Source of the DNA: an uncultured Bartonella sp. | GTDB lineage: Bacteria; Pseudomonadota; Alphaproteobacteria; Rhizobiales; Rhizobiaceae | NCBI GenBank assembly: GCA_946478665.1 | Contig: CAMLCZ010000004.1 | Coordinates: 62,001 to 126,000 of the forward strand | Direction of reading: 5' to 3' | DNA: 64,000 nucleotides | Shown: one piece after another, positions 30,934 through 42,680 of the stretch | How the letters are laid out: each line of letters starts with the position of its first letter | How positions within the stretch are numbered: the stretch's first letter is position 1 | Position numbers and translations under genes: made by a program | Notes under the pieces: model-generated | Databases searched by the model: none | What the model was told of the DNA's origin: nothing | Seen by the model: the letters and a program-made list of their open reading frames with translations, nothing else

Positions 30934-31890
30934 TTATGCGCGCGGATGAGCCTTTTTATAGATTTCTAAAAGATGGTCTGTGTCTACGCCGGTATATATT
31001 TGCGTTGTGGAAAGGCTTGAATGTCCCAGCAGTTCCTGAATTGTACGTAAATCGCCACCACGTGACAAAAGATGGGTCGCAAAAGAATGGCGTAATGCAT
31101 GGGGCGTTACTGTATCAGGAAGACCAAGGCATGCGCGTAAGTGTTGGACAGCGCGTTGGATAATTGCTGGCTGTAATATTCCACCCTTTGCCCCTCGAAA
31201 CATTGGTTGATCGGATACCAGTATGTATGGGCAGAGATTGATATAATCAGCAACGGCTTCATGAACGGCGGCAATCACCGGTACAAGTCGGGTTTTCCCA
31301 CCTTTCCCCTTGACGTAAATACTTGTCGCCGTGTTGTCGGAAAAATCTTCCGGAGTTATAGCTAGCGCTTCAGATATTCGTAAACCACACCCATAAAGTA
31401 ATGTAAGCACAGCAGCGTTACGGGCGGCAATCCACGGTTCCTCATCTGGTTGTGTTTCCTTATCGACAAGATGGACAGCATCAGCAACACTTAATGGCTT
31501 TGGTAGCGATTTTGGTTGCTTTGGTGTCCGTATAATACGAGCGGCAGGGACATCTGACAGACCTTGTGTCGATAAAAAACGCAAAAAGGATCGTATACCT
31601 GCAAGACCTCGGCCAAGAGAACGTGCGCCAATTCCCTCACTTCTACGGTATGCAAGATATGATCGTAAATCTGCGACACGAAGATTATTTAGATCTTTGA
31701 AACAAGGTTGATGACCAATGTGCTGGCAAAGAAAAGTTAAAAATTGTCGGCTGTCTCGTTCATAAGCTTCTATTGTATAATCCGCCATTCGGCGCGTTTT
31801 TTGAAGCTGATCAAGCCAAGTTTTACGCGCTTCTAATAATTCGATTGACGCGTCAAGTAGAAGCTCTTTTGTTAGAGTGGTCTCTGTCAT
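30934..31890 (-). CDS. xerC: Tyrosine recombinase XerC
   Basis: 318 aa; 'LLYGCGLRISEAL', 'TPHALRHSFATHLLSRGGDLRTIQELLGHSSLSTTQIYTGVD'. Confidence 0.93.
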   Translation of the reverse strand: MTETTLTKELLLDASIELLEARKTWLDQLQKTRRMADYTIEAYERDSRQFLTFLCQHIGHQPCFKDLNNLRVADLRSYLAYRRSEGIGARSLGRGLAGIRSFLRFLSTQGLSDVPAARIIRTPKQPKSLPKPLSVADAVHLVDKETQPDEEPWIAARNAAVLTLLYGCGLRISEALAITPEDFSDNTATSIYVKGKGGKTRLVPVIAAVHEAVADYINLCPYILVSDQPMFRGAKGGILQPAIIQRAVQHLRACLGLPDTVTPHALRHSFATHLLSRGGDLRTIQELLGHSSLSTTQIYTGVDTDHLLEIYKKAHPRA

Positions 31891-31946
31891 GATAAATCTA
31901 TATCATGACAGAGTTTAATATCTGGTTTCTAACGCAAAAAGCTATG

Positions 31947-32792
31947 CTATTTGGTTTTTTTGGAAGACGATGTTTTCCGTTTGCTGCCAGCTTTTTTATT
32001 GTCTGATGAGGACGCTTTCATGCTATCTGGTAAAGCGTTGGAATTATCCCTTAATTCGTTGGCGGTTCTTAAATTTAACAACAATGGTAAATTGTTTAAC
32101 GACATCAAATGGGCAAATATCCAGCCGAGGTGATGTTCTTTATGCAGCTTTCCTAGTCGATCAGCTGACAATGTATTAAATTTTTCAGTGTCAATGAGCC
32201 AAAAATTGGTGAGGCGTGCCGTTTGCCCAACATTGTTGCGAATATCAATAGATTGCTTCTTTAACAAATCCATTTTTGATAGCGTTTCAACAAATTTGAC
32301 TGTTTGTTCCATACTGTTTTTGAAGCCGTTCAATAAATTGATCCGGTTTTCCATAAAGGGAGATACGCTGCCATCGCTATTGAATAGATCGATACCTTCA
32401 AGCTCGTTGAACATTCCCGATTCAGAATCGAAGCAGATGGTAAGTTCTTTCTGATCAGGCGTCCCAGCTAAAACGAATGGGTAACGCCGAATAAAAGCAG
32501 GAATATATGTATCGGCTTTCCATTTGTTTTCTACATCAAGAAAGTCATTTTTTCCATTAGATAGACCGAGCATTGCAACAGGAGTATAAGAGGTTTTACC
32601 ATCGGGTGTTTCAGCACCCATAAAAAGAATGGGATAGTTGAGAGCTGCTTGGTAAAATTCGTCGCCGGCAACAGGTGTCCAATGTGTATTGGCGGCGAAA
32701 TTCATATCTTTATTATCATTAAATTTTAGATTTTTATGGGTTTCTCGCGAAATGGGAACAATATTTTTATAAAAAAGCATAACCGTTGTCAT
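31947..32792 (-). CDS. SapC family protein
   Basis: 281 aa; 'YPILFMGAETPDGKTSYTPVAMLGLSNGKNDFLD...YIPAFIRRYPFVLAG'; Lys/Ser-rich tail. Confidence 0.88.
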   Translation of the reverse strand: MTTVMLFYKNIVPISRETHKNLKFNDNKDMNFAANTHWTPVAGDEFYQAALNYPILFMGAETPDGKTSYTPVAMLGLSNGKNDFLDVENKWKADTYIPAFIRRYPFVLAGTPDQKELTICFDSESGMFNELEGIDLFNSDGSVSPFMENRINLLNGFKNSMEQTVKFVETLSKMDLLKKQSIDIRNNVGQTARLTNFWLIDTEKFNTLSADRLGKLHKEHHLGWIFAHLMSLNNLPLLLNLRTANELRDNSNALPDSMKASSSDNKKAGSKRKTSSSKKTK

Positions 32793-33017
32793 AATAGGTA
32801 TCCTCTTACACTCTCCAGTAAATATTATGGCTAAGTGATTGCAATCTTAGTGGTCCCCCCAAAAAAACCGCTTGTTTTAAAGTTATGAAACTACCCTTTG
32901 TAGTTGCATTCTTTCTTTATTGCACTGAATGTGTCAAAAAATGCTTACCAAGTTGGGATCCATAGGTTTCTATAACTTGGAACAATGTTCTGCTTAATAG
33001 TTAGATGGAATTTGAAA

Positions 33018-33563
33018 ATGATCAGTCACCCAGTTCAGCTTGCTATAGTTGGAGTAGCTCATGGGACAAAAGGCGAAGTCAAAGTGAAAACTTTTACAGC
33101 TGCCCCTTTAGATCTTGCAGCATATGGTAATCTTTACGACAAGAATGGGAAACAATTTGAAATAAACGATATTCGTATACAAAAAAACGCTGTGATTGTC
33201 AGGTTTTCAGGTGTTAATGATCGTAATACGGCAGAATCTCTTAAAGGTACAGAGCTATATGTTGAGCGGGATCAGCTACCCGATGACCTTGATGAAGATG
33301 AATTTTACCATACCGATTTGATCGGTCTTACAGTCAAAAATGAACAGGGGCAAAAAATCGGCACAGTTCACGCACTATTTGACTTCGGCGGTGGAGATCT
33401 TTTGGAATTAAAGCTTACGAAACAGAAAATGGTTCTTATTCCCTTTTCTAAAGCTGCCGTGCCGGAGATAAAAATAGAAGAGGGATTTATTGTTATTGAT
33501 TCTATTGCAGCAGGTCTTAAAGAAGATCAAAACGCGGAGAATGATGACGAGGAAAAGAAATGA
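33018..33563 (+). CDS. rimM: Ribosome maturation factor RimM
   Basis: '[20 protein letters not shown]'; start refined to ATG 33018; adjacent to trmD. Confidence 0.95.
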   Translation: MISHPVQLAIVGVAHGTKGEVKVKTFTAAPLDLAAYGNLYDKNGKQFEINDIRIQKNAVIVRFSGVNDRNTAESLKGTELYVERDQLPDDLDEDEFYHTDLIGLTVKNEQGQKIGTVHALFDFGGGDLLELKLTKQKMVLIPFSKAAVPEIKIEEGFIVIDSIAAGLKEDQNAENDDEEKK

Positions 33564-34258
33564 GTTTTCACGCATGTGTCTTGACGCTGTATCCTGAAAT
33601 GTTTCCTGGTTTTTTAGGCCACTCAATGGCAGGAAGAGCACGGGAAAACGGTTTATGGTCGCTCGATACTGTACAGATTAGAGACTTTGCAAAAGATCGC
33701 CATCATAGTGTTGATGACACGCCATCTGGTGGCGGAGCAGGTATGGTTATGAAACCAGATGTTCTGGCAGCTGCTATTGATAGTGTTGATAACAATGTAC
33801 CGCGCTTGCTTATGAGCCCAAGAGGCAAACCTTTTAATCAAAAAATGGCTAGAGAATTCGCTAATGGAAATGGTGTTACTCTTATTTGTGGACGTTTTGA
33901 AGGAATTGATGAGCGTGTCATAGAAGCAAGAGAGCTTATAGAAGTTTCAATTGGCGATTATATTTTATCAGGGGGTGAAACTGCTGCATTGGTTATACTC
34001 GACAGTATTATCCGACTGTTGCCCGGTGTTATGGGCAATAGCGAATCGGGCGAGCAGGAAAGTTTTGAAACTGGATTGTTGGAATACCCACATTATACGC
34101 GGCCTCAAATTTTTGAAGGAAGAACGATTCCGGAAGTTTTAACTTCGGGAAATCATCAGGCAATAAAGAATTGGCGAAAATTACAGTCAGAACAAATTAC
34201 AAGAGAACGGCGCCCGGATCTTTATGCACTTTACGAGAAAAATAAAGGCAAAGCTTGA
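33560..34258 (+). CDS. trmD: tRNA (guanine-N1)-methyltransferase
   Basis: 232 aa; '[21 protein letters not shown]', '[15 protein letters not shown]', '[11 protein letters not shown]'; ATGA overlap with rimM. Confidence 0.97.
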   Translation: MSFHACVLTLYPEMFPGFLGHSMAGRARENGLWSLDTVQIRDFAKDRHHSVDDTPSGGGAGMVMKPDVLAAAIDSVDNNVPRLLMSPRGKPFNQKMAREFANGNGVTLICGRFEGIDERVIEARELIEVSIGDYILSGGETAALVILDSIIRLLPGVMGNSESGEQESFETGLLEYPHYTRPQIFEGRTIPEVLTSGNHQAIKNWRKLQSEQITRERRPDLYALYEKNKGKA

Positions 34259-34437
34259 TTCACTTGATATGATAGTGTAATGGCAAGCAACGTTTTCAGG
34301 TGAACTATCATCTGCATCCGGAAAACAATGGATGGTGAATCCGCTCCTGCCGTAAGGCATAGCTTATGGAACGCAGATTTTCAGAGGCAAGTGTTGAGCG
34401 CTCTGACTGTTCGAGAAGAACATGAAGGATTGATACG
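34259..34437 (+). promoter_or_regulatory. Candidate structured 5' leader of rplS
   Basis: Five potential hairpins by eye: 34269-34276/34304-34311 (8 bp), 34315-34319/34330-34334, 34348-34351/34356-34359 (GTAA loop), 34381-34386/34401-34406, 34408-34412/34418-34422, then RBS and ATG 34438. Confidence 0.4.
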
Positions 34438-34899
34438 ATGAATATTATAGAACAGCTCAATGCAGAGCAGTGCGCAAAAATTGAAGAAAAGCGCAAACTT
34501 CCAATGTTTTATGCTGGTGATACACTTCGCGTCTTGGTGCGTGTTACTGAAGGTACACGTACGCGTGTTCAGGCTTATGAAGGTGTATGTATCGCACGTT
34601 CAGGCGGTGGCTTGAATGAGACATTTACTGTTCGTAAAATTTCTTATGGTGAAGGTGTAGAACGTGTGTTCCCTGTCTATTCACCACTTGTTGAAGGTGT
34701 TGAAGTTGTACGTCGCGGTAACGTTCGCCGTGCAAAACTCTATTACCTTCGTGGTCTTACAGGTAAAGCAGCACGTATTTCTGAAAAGAAAGACTATCGT
34801 AAGAAAAATCTTGACGTGCCAAGCACAGGTGCCGCCGAAGCTGTTACAGCAGATACAGTTGCAGCACCTCTTCCTGCTTCGGAAGCAAAATCCGAGTAA
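34438..34899 (+). CDS. rplS: 50S ribosomal protein L19
   Basis: 153 aa; '[60 protein letters not shown]'. Confidence 0.97.
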   Translation: MNIIEQLNAEQCAKIEEKRKLPMFYAGDTLRVLVRVTEGTRTRVQAYEGVCIARSGGGLNETFTVRKISYGEGVERVFPVYSPLVEGVEVVRRGNVRRAKLYYLRGLTGKAARISEKKDYRKKNLDVPSTGAAEAVTADTVAAPLPASEAKSE

Positions 34900-34920
34900 A
34901 AGCCGAATACAATTTACAAA

Positions 34921-34949
34921 GAAAAGCGGCTTTTAGCCGCTTTTTTATT
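34921..34949 (+). terminator. Intrinsic terminator after rplS
   Basis: aaaagcggcttttagccgcttttttatt. Confidence 0.85.
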
Positions 34950-35093
34950 GCGAATATGAAGCTGTTATCATTCACCAAGTAAACTTTTTTGGACTTAGTG
35001 AGTGTGAATTGACTTTTTAATTCTTCAGCGAATAATGAAGCATTTATTATTAAATGTTTCAGATCTTCTGTACAAATATTTGAGGTTAAAAAA

Positions 35094-36503
35094 ATGAGTG
35101 CCCCGCGTACGCTTTATGACAAGATTTTTGAAGACCATATTGTTGACCGTCAGGAAGATGGAACATGCCTTCTTTACATCGATCGTCATCTCGTACACGA
35201 AGTGACAAGTCCTCAGGCATTTGAGGGATTACGATTAGCTCATCGTCAGGTACGTCATCCTGAAAAGACTTTGGCTGTGGTTGATCATAATATTCCAACA
35301 TCGCCAGATCGTTCGCAAATAATAAAAAATGAACAAAGCCGAATACAAGTTGAGGCATTGGCCAAAAATACAGCGGAATTTGGCATCGAATATTTTAACC
35401 AGAATGATAAACGTCAAGGGATTGTTCATATAATAGGACCAGAACAAGGTTTTACTCTACCGGGTATGACAATTGTGTGTGGCGATAGTCATACTTCGAC
35501 TCATGGTGCATTTGGTGCATTGGCACATGGAATTGGCACATCGGAAGTGGAACATGTGCTTGCTACACAGACGCTTATTCAGAAAAAATCAAAAAACATG
35601 CTTATCGACGTCAAAGGCAAATTGCCTGATGGCGTGACAGCGAAGGATCTTGTCCTTGCTATTATCGGCAAAATTGGAACAGCAGGCGGAACAGGGCATG
35701 TCATTGAGTTTGCTGGAGAAGCAATACGTAACCTATCTATGGAAGGGCGTATGACGGTCTGTAATATGACAATTGAAGCTGGTGCTCGTGCCGGTTTGAT
35801 TGCGCCTGATGAAACCACTTTTGATTATATACGCAGTCGTCCGCGTGCGCCAAAAGGTGCTTTGCTCGATCAAGCAATTGCATATTGGAAGACTCTGAAG
35901 TCCGATGAGGGCGCGGTCTACGACACTGTGGTTACGATTGACGCATCAGAATTGGTGCCTTCTGTCACGTGGGGGTCATCTCCAGAAGATGTTGTTCCAG
36001 TAACGGGTGTTGTGCCAGATCCTGAAACCATTGAGGATGAAACAAAAAGAGCGTCGAAAATACGCGCGCTTGAATATATGGGATTAAAAGCAGGAACAAA
36101 AATCACAGATATCAAGATTGATCGAGTATTTATCGGCTCGTGTACGAATGGACGTATTGAAGATATGCGCGCAGCCGCATCAATGATTGCAGGCAAGAAA
36201 GTAGCGCCAAATGTGTCGGCCATGGTGGTGCCGGGGTCTGGATTAGTCAAAGAACAGGCTGAAAAAGAAGGTCTCGATAAAATCTTTCGTGATGCTGGGT
36301 TTGATTGGAGAGAACCCGGATGTTCTATGTGTCTGGCAATGAATGATGACCGTTTGGAACCAGGCGAACGGTGTGCTTCAACTTCAAATCGTAATTTTGA
36401 AAGCAGACAGGGCTATAAAGGACGGACACATTTGGTTTCACCTGCCATGGCGGCAGCCGCTGCTATTGCCGGTCATTTCGTTGATGTAAGAGATTGGAAA
36501 TAA
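35094..36503 (+). CDS. leuC: 3-isopropylmalate dehydratase large subunit
   Basis: 469 aa; '[34 protein letters not shown]', '[16 protein letters not shown]'. Confidence 0.97.
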   Translation: MSAPRTLYDKIFEDHIVDRQEDGTCLLYIDRHLVHEVTSPQAFEGLRLAHRQVRHPEKTLAVVDHNIPTSPDRSQIIKNEQSRIQVEALAKNTAEFGIEYFNQNDKRQGIVHIIGPEQGFTLPGMTIVCGDSHTSTHGAFGALAHGIGTSEVEHVLATQTLIQKKSKNMLIDVKGKLPDGVTAKDLVLAIIGKIGTAGGTGHVIEFAGEAIRNLSMEGRMTVCNMTIEAGARAGLIAPDETTFDYIRSRPRAPKGALLDQAIAYWKTLKSDEGAVYDTVVTIDASELVPSVTWGSSPEDVVPVTGVVPDPETIEDETKRASKIRALEYMGLKAGTKITDIKIDRVFIGSCTNGRIEDMRAAASMIAGKKVAPNVSAMVVPGSGLVKEQAEKEGLDKIFRDAGFDWREPGCSMCLAMNDDRLEPGERCASTSNRNFESRQGYKGRTHLVSPAMAAAAAIAGHFVDVRDWK

Positions 36504-36610
36504 TAAGTCACAATAAACACGAATACACTCTATTTCTTTCTCTTTACGTCTTGGTTGTAACAAACTAAGAATAAGAAAGTTTAGATGCAGAAAAAGGGAG
36601 TTCGTGCATT

Positions 36611-37078
36611 ATGGTCGAGAAAAATGACACGCAACATGCAGTTGCAATTAGTCTTTTACACTTGAAGGACGCGCGAGTTCTCGCTCCACTACTTGCGAGT
36701 TACACACAAGCTTTGAAACGTGGTGCTCCACGTCGGCCGGACGAATTTTATGCCGAGCAGCTATTGCAAGATCGTACGGCTGAAGTTTTGGGTGCTCACA
36801 TTGATGGTGAGCTTGTTGGCTTTGTGATCTTTTATGATCTTCCTGAGCCAGTTTCAGGTCTACGTGCCGGGCAGGTTAATCATATTCACGTGCATCATGC
36901 TTATCAGGGCAAAGGTATTGCTAAAGCGATGATTGATCTTCTTTGCGATAAAGCAGAGGAACGTGGTTGGACGAAGCTAATTCTCAATGCTCCACGTGTT
37001 CCGGAAGATGGTAGAAAACTCTATGAACAGATAGCGGTCAAAGGCGATTGGTCTGGTTTTATCATTCGCTTTGATTAA
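36611..37078 (+). CDS. GNAT family N-acetyltransferase
   Basis: 155 aa; 'QVNHIHVHHAYQGKGIAKAMIDLLCDKAEERGW' acetyl-CoA binding motif. Confidence 0.9.
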   Translation: MVEKNDTQHAVAISLLHLKDARVLAPLLASYTQALKRGAPRRPDEFYAEQLLQDRTAEVLGAHIDGELVGFVIFYDLPEPVSGLRAGQVNHIHVHHAYQGKGIAKAMIDLLCDKAEERGWTKLILNAPRVPEDGRKLYEQIAVKGDWSGFIIRFD

Positions 37079-37133
37079 GCCGACAGGTTTATTACGACCT
37101 AATTTTATTATTGATTGAATATTATTTTTTATT

Positions 37134-37185
37134 AAGCAGAATGGTTAGCGATCTTCGGATCAAAATAACCATTCTGCTTTTATTA
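37134..37185 (+). terminator. Probable intrinsic terminator after GNAT gene
   Basis: aagcagaatggtta ... taaccattctgctttta: 14-bp stem with T-rich tail. Confidence 0.75.
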
Positions 37186-37619
37186 TAAGAGGATTTTATC
37201 AATTTTACTTGAGAATCACTTTTGTTAAATTGCTACTGTTTTTATTCGATTTGAAATAGATAATATTATGATCTTAATAGTCATATTTTTTAAACGATTG
37301 AAACGCTCAACTTAAGAAAAACTGACTATAATCTCGATGATTTGATGACGAGAATCTACTTTACTGCTTTGACGTGAGACTAAATCCGCATTAGAAGAGA
37401 ACATGTTTTTTAGTATTATACTAAAAAGCTTCGGTTGTTTTTGGGCGAGACCTTTAATCCGCCAACTCAAATGGCCGGCCTGAAGCATTGGAAAGGTGAT
37501 TGCTTTTCTAATGTGTGAGTGATTTTCCAATCCGTTTGTCGTGCTGACAAGGCTAAACAAGCGGGGGAGAGTGTCAGGTAATTATTTTACCTGCGGTCAA
37601 AACCAGGTCAGGAAAGCCT

Positions 37620-38021
37620 ATGACAGATACGACAACAACAAAAACGCGTCCTCTTTCACCTCATGTCAGCATTTATCGCTGGCCAATTACCATGGCAATG
37701 TCGATAGCGCACCGTATTACAGGTGGTGCCCTTTATGTAGGAACATTGTTTCTTGCGGCATGGCTTATAGCAGCGGCTTGTGGTGCTGACGCATTTGAAA
37801 CAGTCAACGGTCTATTTAATTCATTTATCGGTCGTTGTATTTTGTTTCTATACACATTGGCACTCGTTCATCACCTTGTAGGCGGTGTACGACATTTTTT
37901 CTGGGATACAAGAACATATCTTCTTGAAAAGCATGTTGCGACGAAAACAGCATGGGCCACGGTCTTTATTTCCATCATTGCGACGCTTCTTATTTGGATC
38001 GTCGGCTATATCGTCCGCTAA
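37620..38021 (+). CDS. sdhC: Succinate dehydrogenase cytochrome b556 subunit
   Basis: 133 aa; 'RPLSPHVSIYRWPITMAMSIAHRITG', 'LVHHLVGGVRHFFWD'. Confidence 0.96.
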   Translation: MTDTTTTKTRPLSPHVSIYRWPITMAMSIAHRITGGALYVGTLFLAAWLIAAACGADAFETVNGLFNSFIGRCILFLYTLALVHHLVGGVRHFFWDTRTYLLEKHVATKTAWATVFISIIATLLIWIVGYIVR

Positions 38022-38038
38022 TAGCTGGAGAGATATTT

Positions 38039-38425
38039 ATGAAAAAAGATTTTAGAACAGAACTTGGAAAAGTTCGAGGATGGGGCGCATCCCATACAGG
38101 TACGCGGCATTTTTGGATGCAACGCTTGACAGCGTTCGCCAATGTTCCCCTATTTATTTTCTTTATTGTGATCGTTGTTTCACTTGTTGGTAAAGACTAC
38201 GCAACGGTCCATGCAACATTGGCTAATCCCATTGTTACGGTTGTCATGGGCTTGATGATTCTTTCCGGCATATATCATATGAAACTAGGCATGCAGGTTA
38301 TCATTGAGGATTACCTTCCCAATGAGGCGGCACGCGTTCTAGTACTGACCTTTAACATTTTCTTTTGTTATCTGGTTGGTGCAGCTTTGCTGCTTGCACT
38401 TTTAAAAATTTCATTGGGAGGTTGA
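38039..38425 (+). CDS. sdhD: Succinate dehydrogenase hydrophobic membrane anchor
   Basis: Start refined to ATG 38039 ([35 protein letters not shown]). Confidence 0.95.
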   Translation: MKKDFRTELGKVRGWGASHTGTRHFWMQRLTAFANVPLFIFFIVIVVSLVGKDYATVHATLANPIVTVVMGLMILSGIYHMKLGMQVIIEDYLPNEAARVLVLTFNIFFCYLVGAALLLALLKISLGG

Positions 38426-38430
38426 TCTCG

Positions 38431-40275
38431 ATGGTCTCCACTACTTCAAATACTTCCGCCAAGCGGGGGGATAAAGCCTACCACTTTGTTGATCACAAAT
38501 TTGATGTGGTCGTCATTGGTGCAGGTGGCTCAGGTTTGCGTGCAACTTTAGGTATGGCAGAACAGGGCTTAAGAACAGCCTGTATCACTAAAGTATTTCC
38601 AACACGTTCTCATACTGTCGCCGCACAAGGCGGTATTGCTGCATCTCTGTCCAATATGGGACCAGATAATTGGCAATGGCATATGTATGACACAATCAAG
38701 GGTTCTGATTGGTTGGGTGATATGGATGCCATGGAATATTTGGTGCGTAATGCACCAGATGCTGTTTACGAACTTGAACATTATGGTGTTCCATTTTCTC
38801 GTACAGAAGAAGGCAAAATTTATCAGAGACCTTTTGGTGGCCATACCACAGATTTTGGTGAAGGTCCTCCTGTTCAACGTACTTGTGCAGCAGCCGATCG
38901 TACAGGTCATGCCATTTTGCATACGCTATATGGTCAGAGCTTAAAACATAATGCGCAATTCTTCGTTGAGTATTATGCACTTGACCTGATTATGACTGAT
39001 GGTGTGTGCACTGGTGTTGTCGCATGGAATTTGGATGACGGTTCAATTCATCGGTTTTCTGCCAAGATGGTTGTTTTGGCTACTGGTGGTTATGGTCGTG
39101 CTTATTTCTCTGCAACATCTGCTCACACATGTACTGGTGACGGCGGTGGTATGATTGCCCGTGCTGGGTTGCCGCTTCAGGACATGGAATTTGTGCAGTT
39201 CCATCCGACAGGTATCTATGGTTCAGGTTGTCTGATTACAGAAGGTGCTCGTGGTGAAGGTGGTTATCTTATCAATTCGGAAGGTGAACGTTTCATGGAA
39301 CGTTATGCTCCTTCCTTCAAAGATCTAGCTTCACGAGATGTTGTGTCACGCTGTATGACAATCGAAATTCGTGAAGGACGTGGTGTTGGTCCAAAAAAAG
39401 ACCATATATTCCTCGTTCTCAGTCATATTGATCCAGCTATTTTGCACGAACGTCTACCAGGTATATCCGAGTCTGCACGTATCTTTGCTGGCGTTGATCT
39501 TACCAAGGATCCAATTCCAGTTATTCCTACCGTGCATTACAATATGGGTGGTATACCAACCAATTATTTTGGTGAAGTTTTAAACCCAACGGCTGACGAT
39601 CCTGATCGTGTTCAACCAGGCCTCATGGCTGTGGGCGAAGCAGGATGTGCTTCTGTTCATGGTGCAAATCGCCTTGGTTCAAATTCATTGATTGATCTTG
39701 TCGTATTCGGACGTGCTGCTGCTATTCGTGCAGGTCAAGTCATCGATCGTAAGTCGGAAATTCCTCCGATTAACGAGGCTGCGGTGGACGAAATCATGGA
39801 TCGGTTTGATCGCATCCGGTACGCAAGTGGCTCGACACCTACAGCTGAACTTCGCGAAAAAATGCAACGTGCTATGCAAGAAGATGCAGCGGTGTTTCGG
39901 ACGGCAGAATCGTTACAGCAAGGCTGTAAGCGTATTTCCGCAATCTGGAATGAGTTGCCTGATGTAAAAGTCAGTGACCGCTCGTTGATTTGGAATTCTG
40001 ATTTGATGGAAACATTGGAATTAGAAAACCTGATGGCTAATGCAATTTCAACGGTTTATTCTGCTGAAGCTCGTCATGAAAGCCGCGGTGCCCATGCTCG
40101 TGAGGATTTTCCGGATCGTGATGATGTTAATTGGCGTAAGCACACAATTTCTCATTTATCTGATGACGGAAAAGTAACACTTTCCTATAGAGGCGTTCAT
40201 CTTAATCCGCTCACCAGTGAAGCAGATGGTGGTATTTCACTTAAGAAAATTGCGCCTAAGAAGCGCGTTTACTAA
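38431..40275 (+). CDS. sdhA: Succinate dehydrogenase flavoprotein subunit
   Basis: Start refined to ATG 38431; '[19 protein letters not shown]', '[16 protein letters not shown]'. Confidence 0.98.
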   Translation: MVSTTSNTSAKRGDKAYHFVDHKFDVVVIGAGGSGLRATLGMAEQGLRTACITKVFPTRSHTVAAQGGIAASLSNMGPDNWQWHMYDTIKGSDWLGDMDAMEYLVRNAPDAVYELEHYGVPFSRTEEGKIYQRPFGGHTTDFGEGPPVQRTCAAADRTGHAILHTLYGQSLKHNAQFFVEYYALDLIMTDGVCTGVVAWNLDDGSIHRFSAKMVVLATGGYGRAYFSATSAHTCTGDGGGMIARAGLPLQDMEFVQFHPTGIYGSGCLITEGARGEGGYLINSEGERFMERYAPSFKDLASRDVVSRCMTIEIREGRGVGPKKDHIFLVLSHIDPAILHERLPGISESARIFAGVDLTKDPIPVIPTVHYNMGGIPTNYFGEVLNPTADDPDRVQPGLMAVGEAGCASVHGANRLGSNSLIDLVVFGRAAAIRAGQVIDRKSEIPPINEAAVDEIMDRFDRIRYASGSTPTAELREKMQRAMQEDAAVFRTAESLQQGCKRISAIWNELPDVKVSDRSLIWNSDLMETLELENLMANAISTVYSAEARHESRGAHAREDFPDRDDVNWRKHTISHLSDDGKVTLSYRGVHLNPLTSEADGGISLKKIAPKKRVY

Positions 40276-40289
40276 GGGGAGATAAAGCA

Positions 40290-41069
40290 ATGGTTCATAT
40301 GGCACTTCCCAAGAATTCACGTGTACAAAAAGGTAAGGTTTGGCCAAAGCCTGCTGATACCTCAAAGTTGACTGAATTCAATATATATCGCTGGTCACCT
40401 GATGATGATCAAAATCCGCGCCTCGACACTTATTATGTCGATCGTAATGCATGCGGACCAATGATTCTTGATGGATTATTATATATCAAGAATCATATTG
40501 ATCCGACTTTGACGTTGCGTCGTTCATGTCGTGAAGGGATATGCGGCTCATGCGCAATGAATATTGATGGTTCCAATACGCTGGCCTGTATTACAGGTAT
40601 GGATGAGGTGCATCACCCGATTAAGATATATCCACTACCATCAATGCCGGTTGTGAAAGATCTTGTACCAGATCTCAATAGATTCTATGCACAGCATCGT
40701 TCAATTGAGCCTTGGTTACAAACTGTTTCTCCAGAACCTCAAAAAGAATGGCTACAAAGTCATGAAGATCGTCAAAAGCTTGATGGCCTTTATGAGTGTA
40801 TTTTATGCGCTTGTTGCCAGACTTCTTGCCCAAGTTATTGGTGGAATGGTGATCGTTATCTTGGACCGGCTGTTTTGCTTCAAGCATATCGTTGGATTTC
40901 GGATTCTCGTGATGAAGCAAAAGGTGAACGTTTGGACAATCTGGAAGATCCTTTCCGGCTTTATCGTTGTCACACAATTATGAATTGTGCTCAGACCTGT
41001 CCTAAAGGATTAAATCCAGCAAAAGCAATTGCAGAAATCAAGAAATTGATGATTGAGCGGCGCGTATAA
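40290..41069 (+). CDS. sdhB: Succinate dehydrogenase iron-sulfur subunit
   Basis: 259 aa; '[22 protein letters not shown]', '[17 protein letters not shown]'. Confidence 0.98.
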   Translation: MVHMALPKNSRVQKGKVWPKPADTSKLTEFNIYRWSPDDDQNPRLDTYYVDRNACGPMILDGLLYIKNHIDPTLTLRRSCREGICGSCAMNIDGSNTLACITGMDEVHHPIKIYPLPSMPVVKDLVPDLNRFYAQHRSIEPWLQTVSPEPQKEWLQSHEDRQKLDGLYECILCACCQTSCPSYWWNGDRYLGPAVLLQAYRWISDSRDEAKGERLDNLEDPFRLYRCHTIMNCAQTCPKGLNPAKAIAEIKKLMIERRV

Positions 41070-41093
41070 AACAGGTCCGTTTATCCAATAAAT

Positions 41094-41127
41094 AAGCCAC
41101 GTGAAATGTTCACGTGGCTTTTTGTTT
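41094..41127 (+). terminator. Intrinsic terminator after sdhB
   Basis: aagccacgtgaaatgttcacgtggctttttgttt. Confidence 0.85.
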
Positions 41128-41334
41128 AATTAATTTAATATCGCAACGATGGTTATAGAAAGCCAAACCTATCCATATCTAGAAGACGTTCCTACAATAT
41201 TTTATCGCGTCACAAATGGACTAAGACGATAGTTTTGATAATTGTTGTCATTAAAGTAAAAATTCTTGTCAGAATGGCGCTTCGTTAAATAGGATTACCA
41301 ATTTAGCTTGATAGTGAATTGTATTATCCAGCTT

Positions 41335-42576
41335 TTATAAAGCTTCACCCAGCAATAATTTTGGTGATCCCTTTGTTAAACCGGCAGCTTCTTGAATGAA
41401 GTATTTTTTTACTTTCGGCATACGATCAACAATACCAAGGCCAACGTCACGTAATAACCGTATAGGAGAAATATCATTAGAAAATAGTCGGTTGAGAATG
41501 TCAGTTGTTACACCCATACGAACGGTTTCGAATCTGCGCCAACTTTCATAACGCTCCAATGCAGCCATTGAACCAATATCAAGTCCAAGCCGCGCAGTTT
41601 CGACGACTATTTCAGCCAAAGCGGCAACGTCACGGAAGCCGAGGTTAAGACCTTGACCAGAAATCGGGTGGATACCGTGGGCGGCGTCGCCTGCGAGAGC
41701 AAAACGAGGTTTTACAAAATTACGTGCAAGCGTCAGGCCAAAAGGAAAAGCGCGTCGTTCACCAACGAGTTTCAATGCACCAAGGTGATGACCAAACCTT
41801 GCTTCCAGTTCTTTTTCAAATATGAGATTATCAGCTGCCATAAGACGTTTTGCATTGTCGTCACGTTCGTTCCATACAAGAGAAGAACGGTTGCCTTTTA
41901 ATGGAAGTATGGCAAATGGCCCTGCAGGAAGAAAATGTTCTTCAGCGCAGCCATTATGAGGACGTTCATGCTCGACAGTACAAACAATACCCATTTGTCC
42001 ATATGGCCAATAAACAGTTTTTATCCCAGCTATATCTCTTAATTTGGAGCGAACACCATCCGATGCAACGAGTAATCGGGTATTGAGAGAATCACCGTTA
42101 CTTAATTCAACATGGACTTTTTCACTATCGTTCGTAAAGTTTGTAACGCGAATTGATTCAATAAAAGGAATTTCCAGTTCTGATGCACGCCGATGTAACG
42201 CAGCATTGAGATATTTGTTTTCAACCATGTAAGCAAAAGGTTCACCAGGCTCAACATCACCTGCAAAGGTCAAAAATACAGGTCTAACAGGATCATTATT
42301 GCGCGAATCAGTAATAATCATGTCATTAATTGGTTGCGATAAGGATTCTATTTCATCCCAGCAATCGAGTTGTTTTAACATGCGGATTGCGGCTGCTGCT
42401 ATTGCAGAAGCACGAGGATCATTTTGCCAACTATCTTTTGGTCCCGCATCAATAACTGAAATTTTTAAGGAAGGAGCAGCCTGTTTTATAGCAACCGCCA
42501 AAGACAGACCAACATATGCCCCTCCCGCAATAACTAAATCTAATGTTTCATCAGTAGGTGTTGCTGAGGCAGACAT
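41335..42576 (-). CDS. UbiH/UbiF/COQ6-family FAD-dependent hydroxylase (ubiquinone biosynthesis)
   Basis: 'LVIAGGAYVGLSLAVAIKQ', 'FALAGDAAHGIHPISGQGLNLGFRD'; start refined to MSASATP. Confidence 0.92.
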   Translation of the reverse strand: MSASATPTDETLDLVIAGGAYVGLSLAVAIKQAAPSLKISVIDAGPKDSWQNDPRASAIAAAAIRMLKQLDCWDEIESLSQPINDMIITDSRNNDPVRPVFLTFAGDVEPGEPFAYMVENKYLNAALHRRASELEIPFIESIRVTNFTNDSEKVHVELSNGDSLNTRLLVASDGVRSKLRDIAGIKTVYWPYGQMGIVCTVEHERPHNGCAEEHFLPAGPFAILPLKGNRSSLVWNERDDNAKRLMAADNLIFEKELEARFGHHLGALKLVGERRAFPFGLTLARNFVKPRFALAGDAAHGIHPISGQGLNLGFRDVAALAEIVVETARLGLDIGSMAALERYESWRRFETVRMGVTTDILNRLFSNDISPIRLLRDVGLGIVDRMPKVKKYFIQEAAGLTKGSPKLLLGEAL

Positions 42577-42680
42577 TTTGCTTCCTTTCGTATTATCTAA
42601 AAGTCTATTGGCTCTTGACAATATGCCTTAATGTGGTTGACCTTGATTGCCGAGAGTTCAATATAAAGTGAATATATTTC

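Noticed and set aside
30934-31890. Tyrosine recombinase considered as a mobile-element integrase
   Set aside because: Sequence and context fit housekeeping XerC; no att repeats, tRNA or phage genes nearby.
37312-37560. 82-aa minus-strand ORF in the gap upstream of sdhC
   Set aside because: No family recognised and the composition is not convincing; likely chance in the sdh leader.
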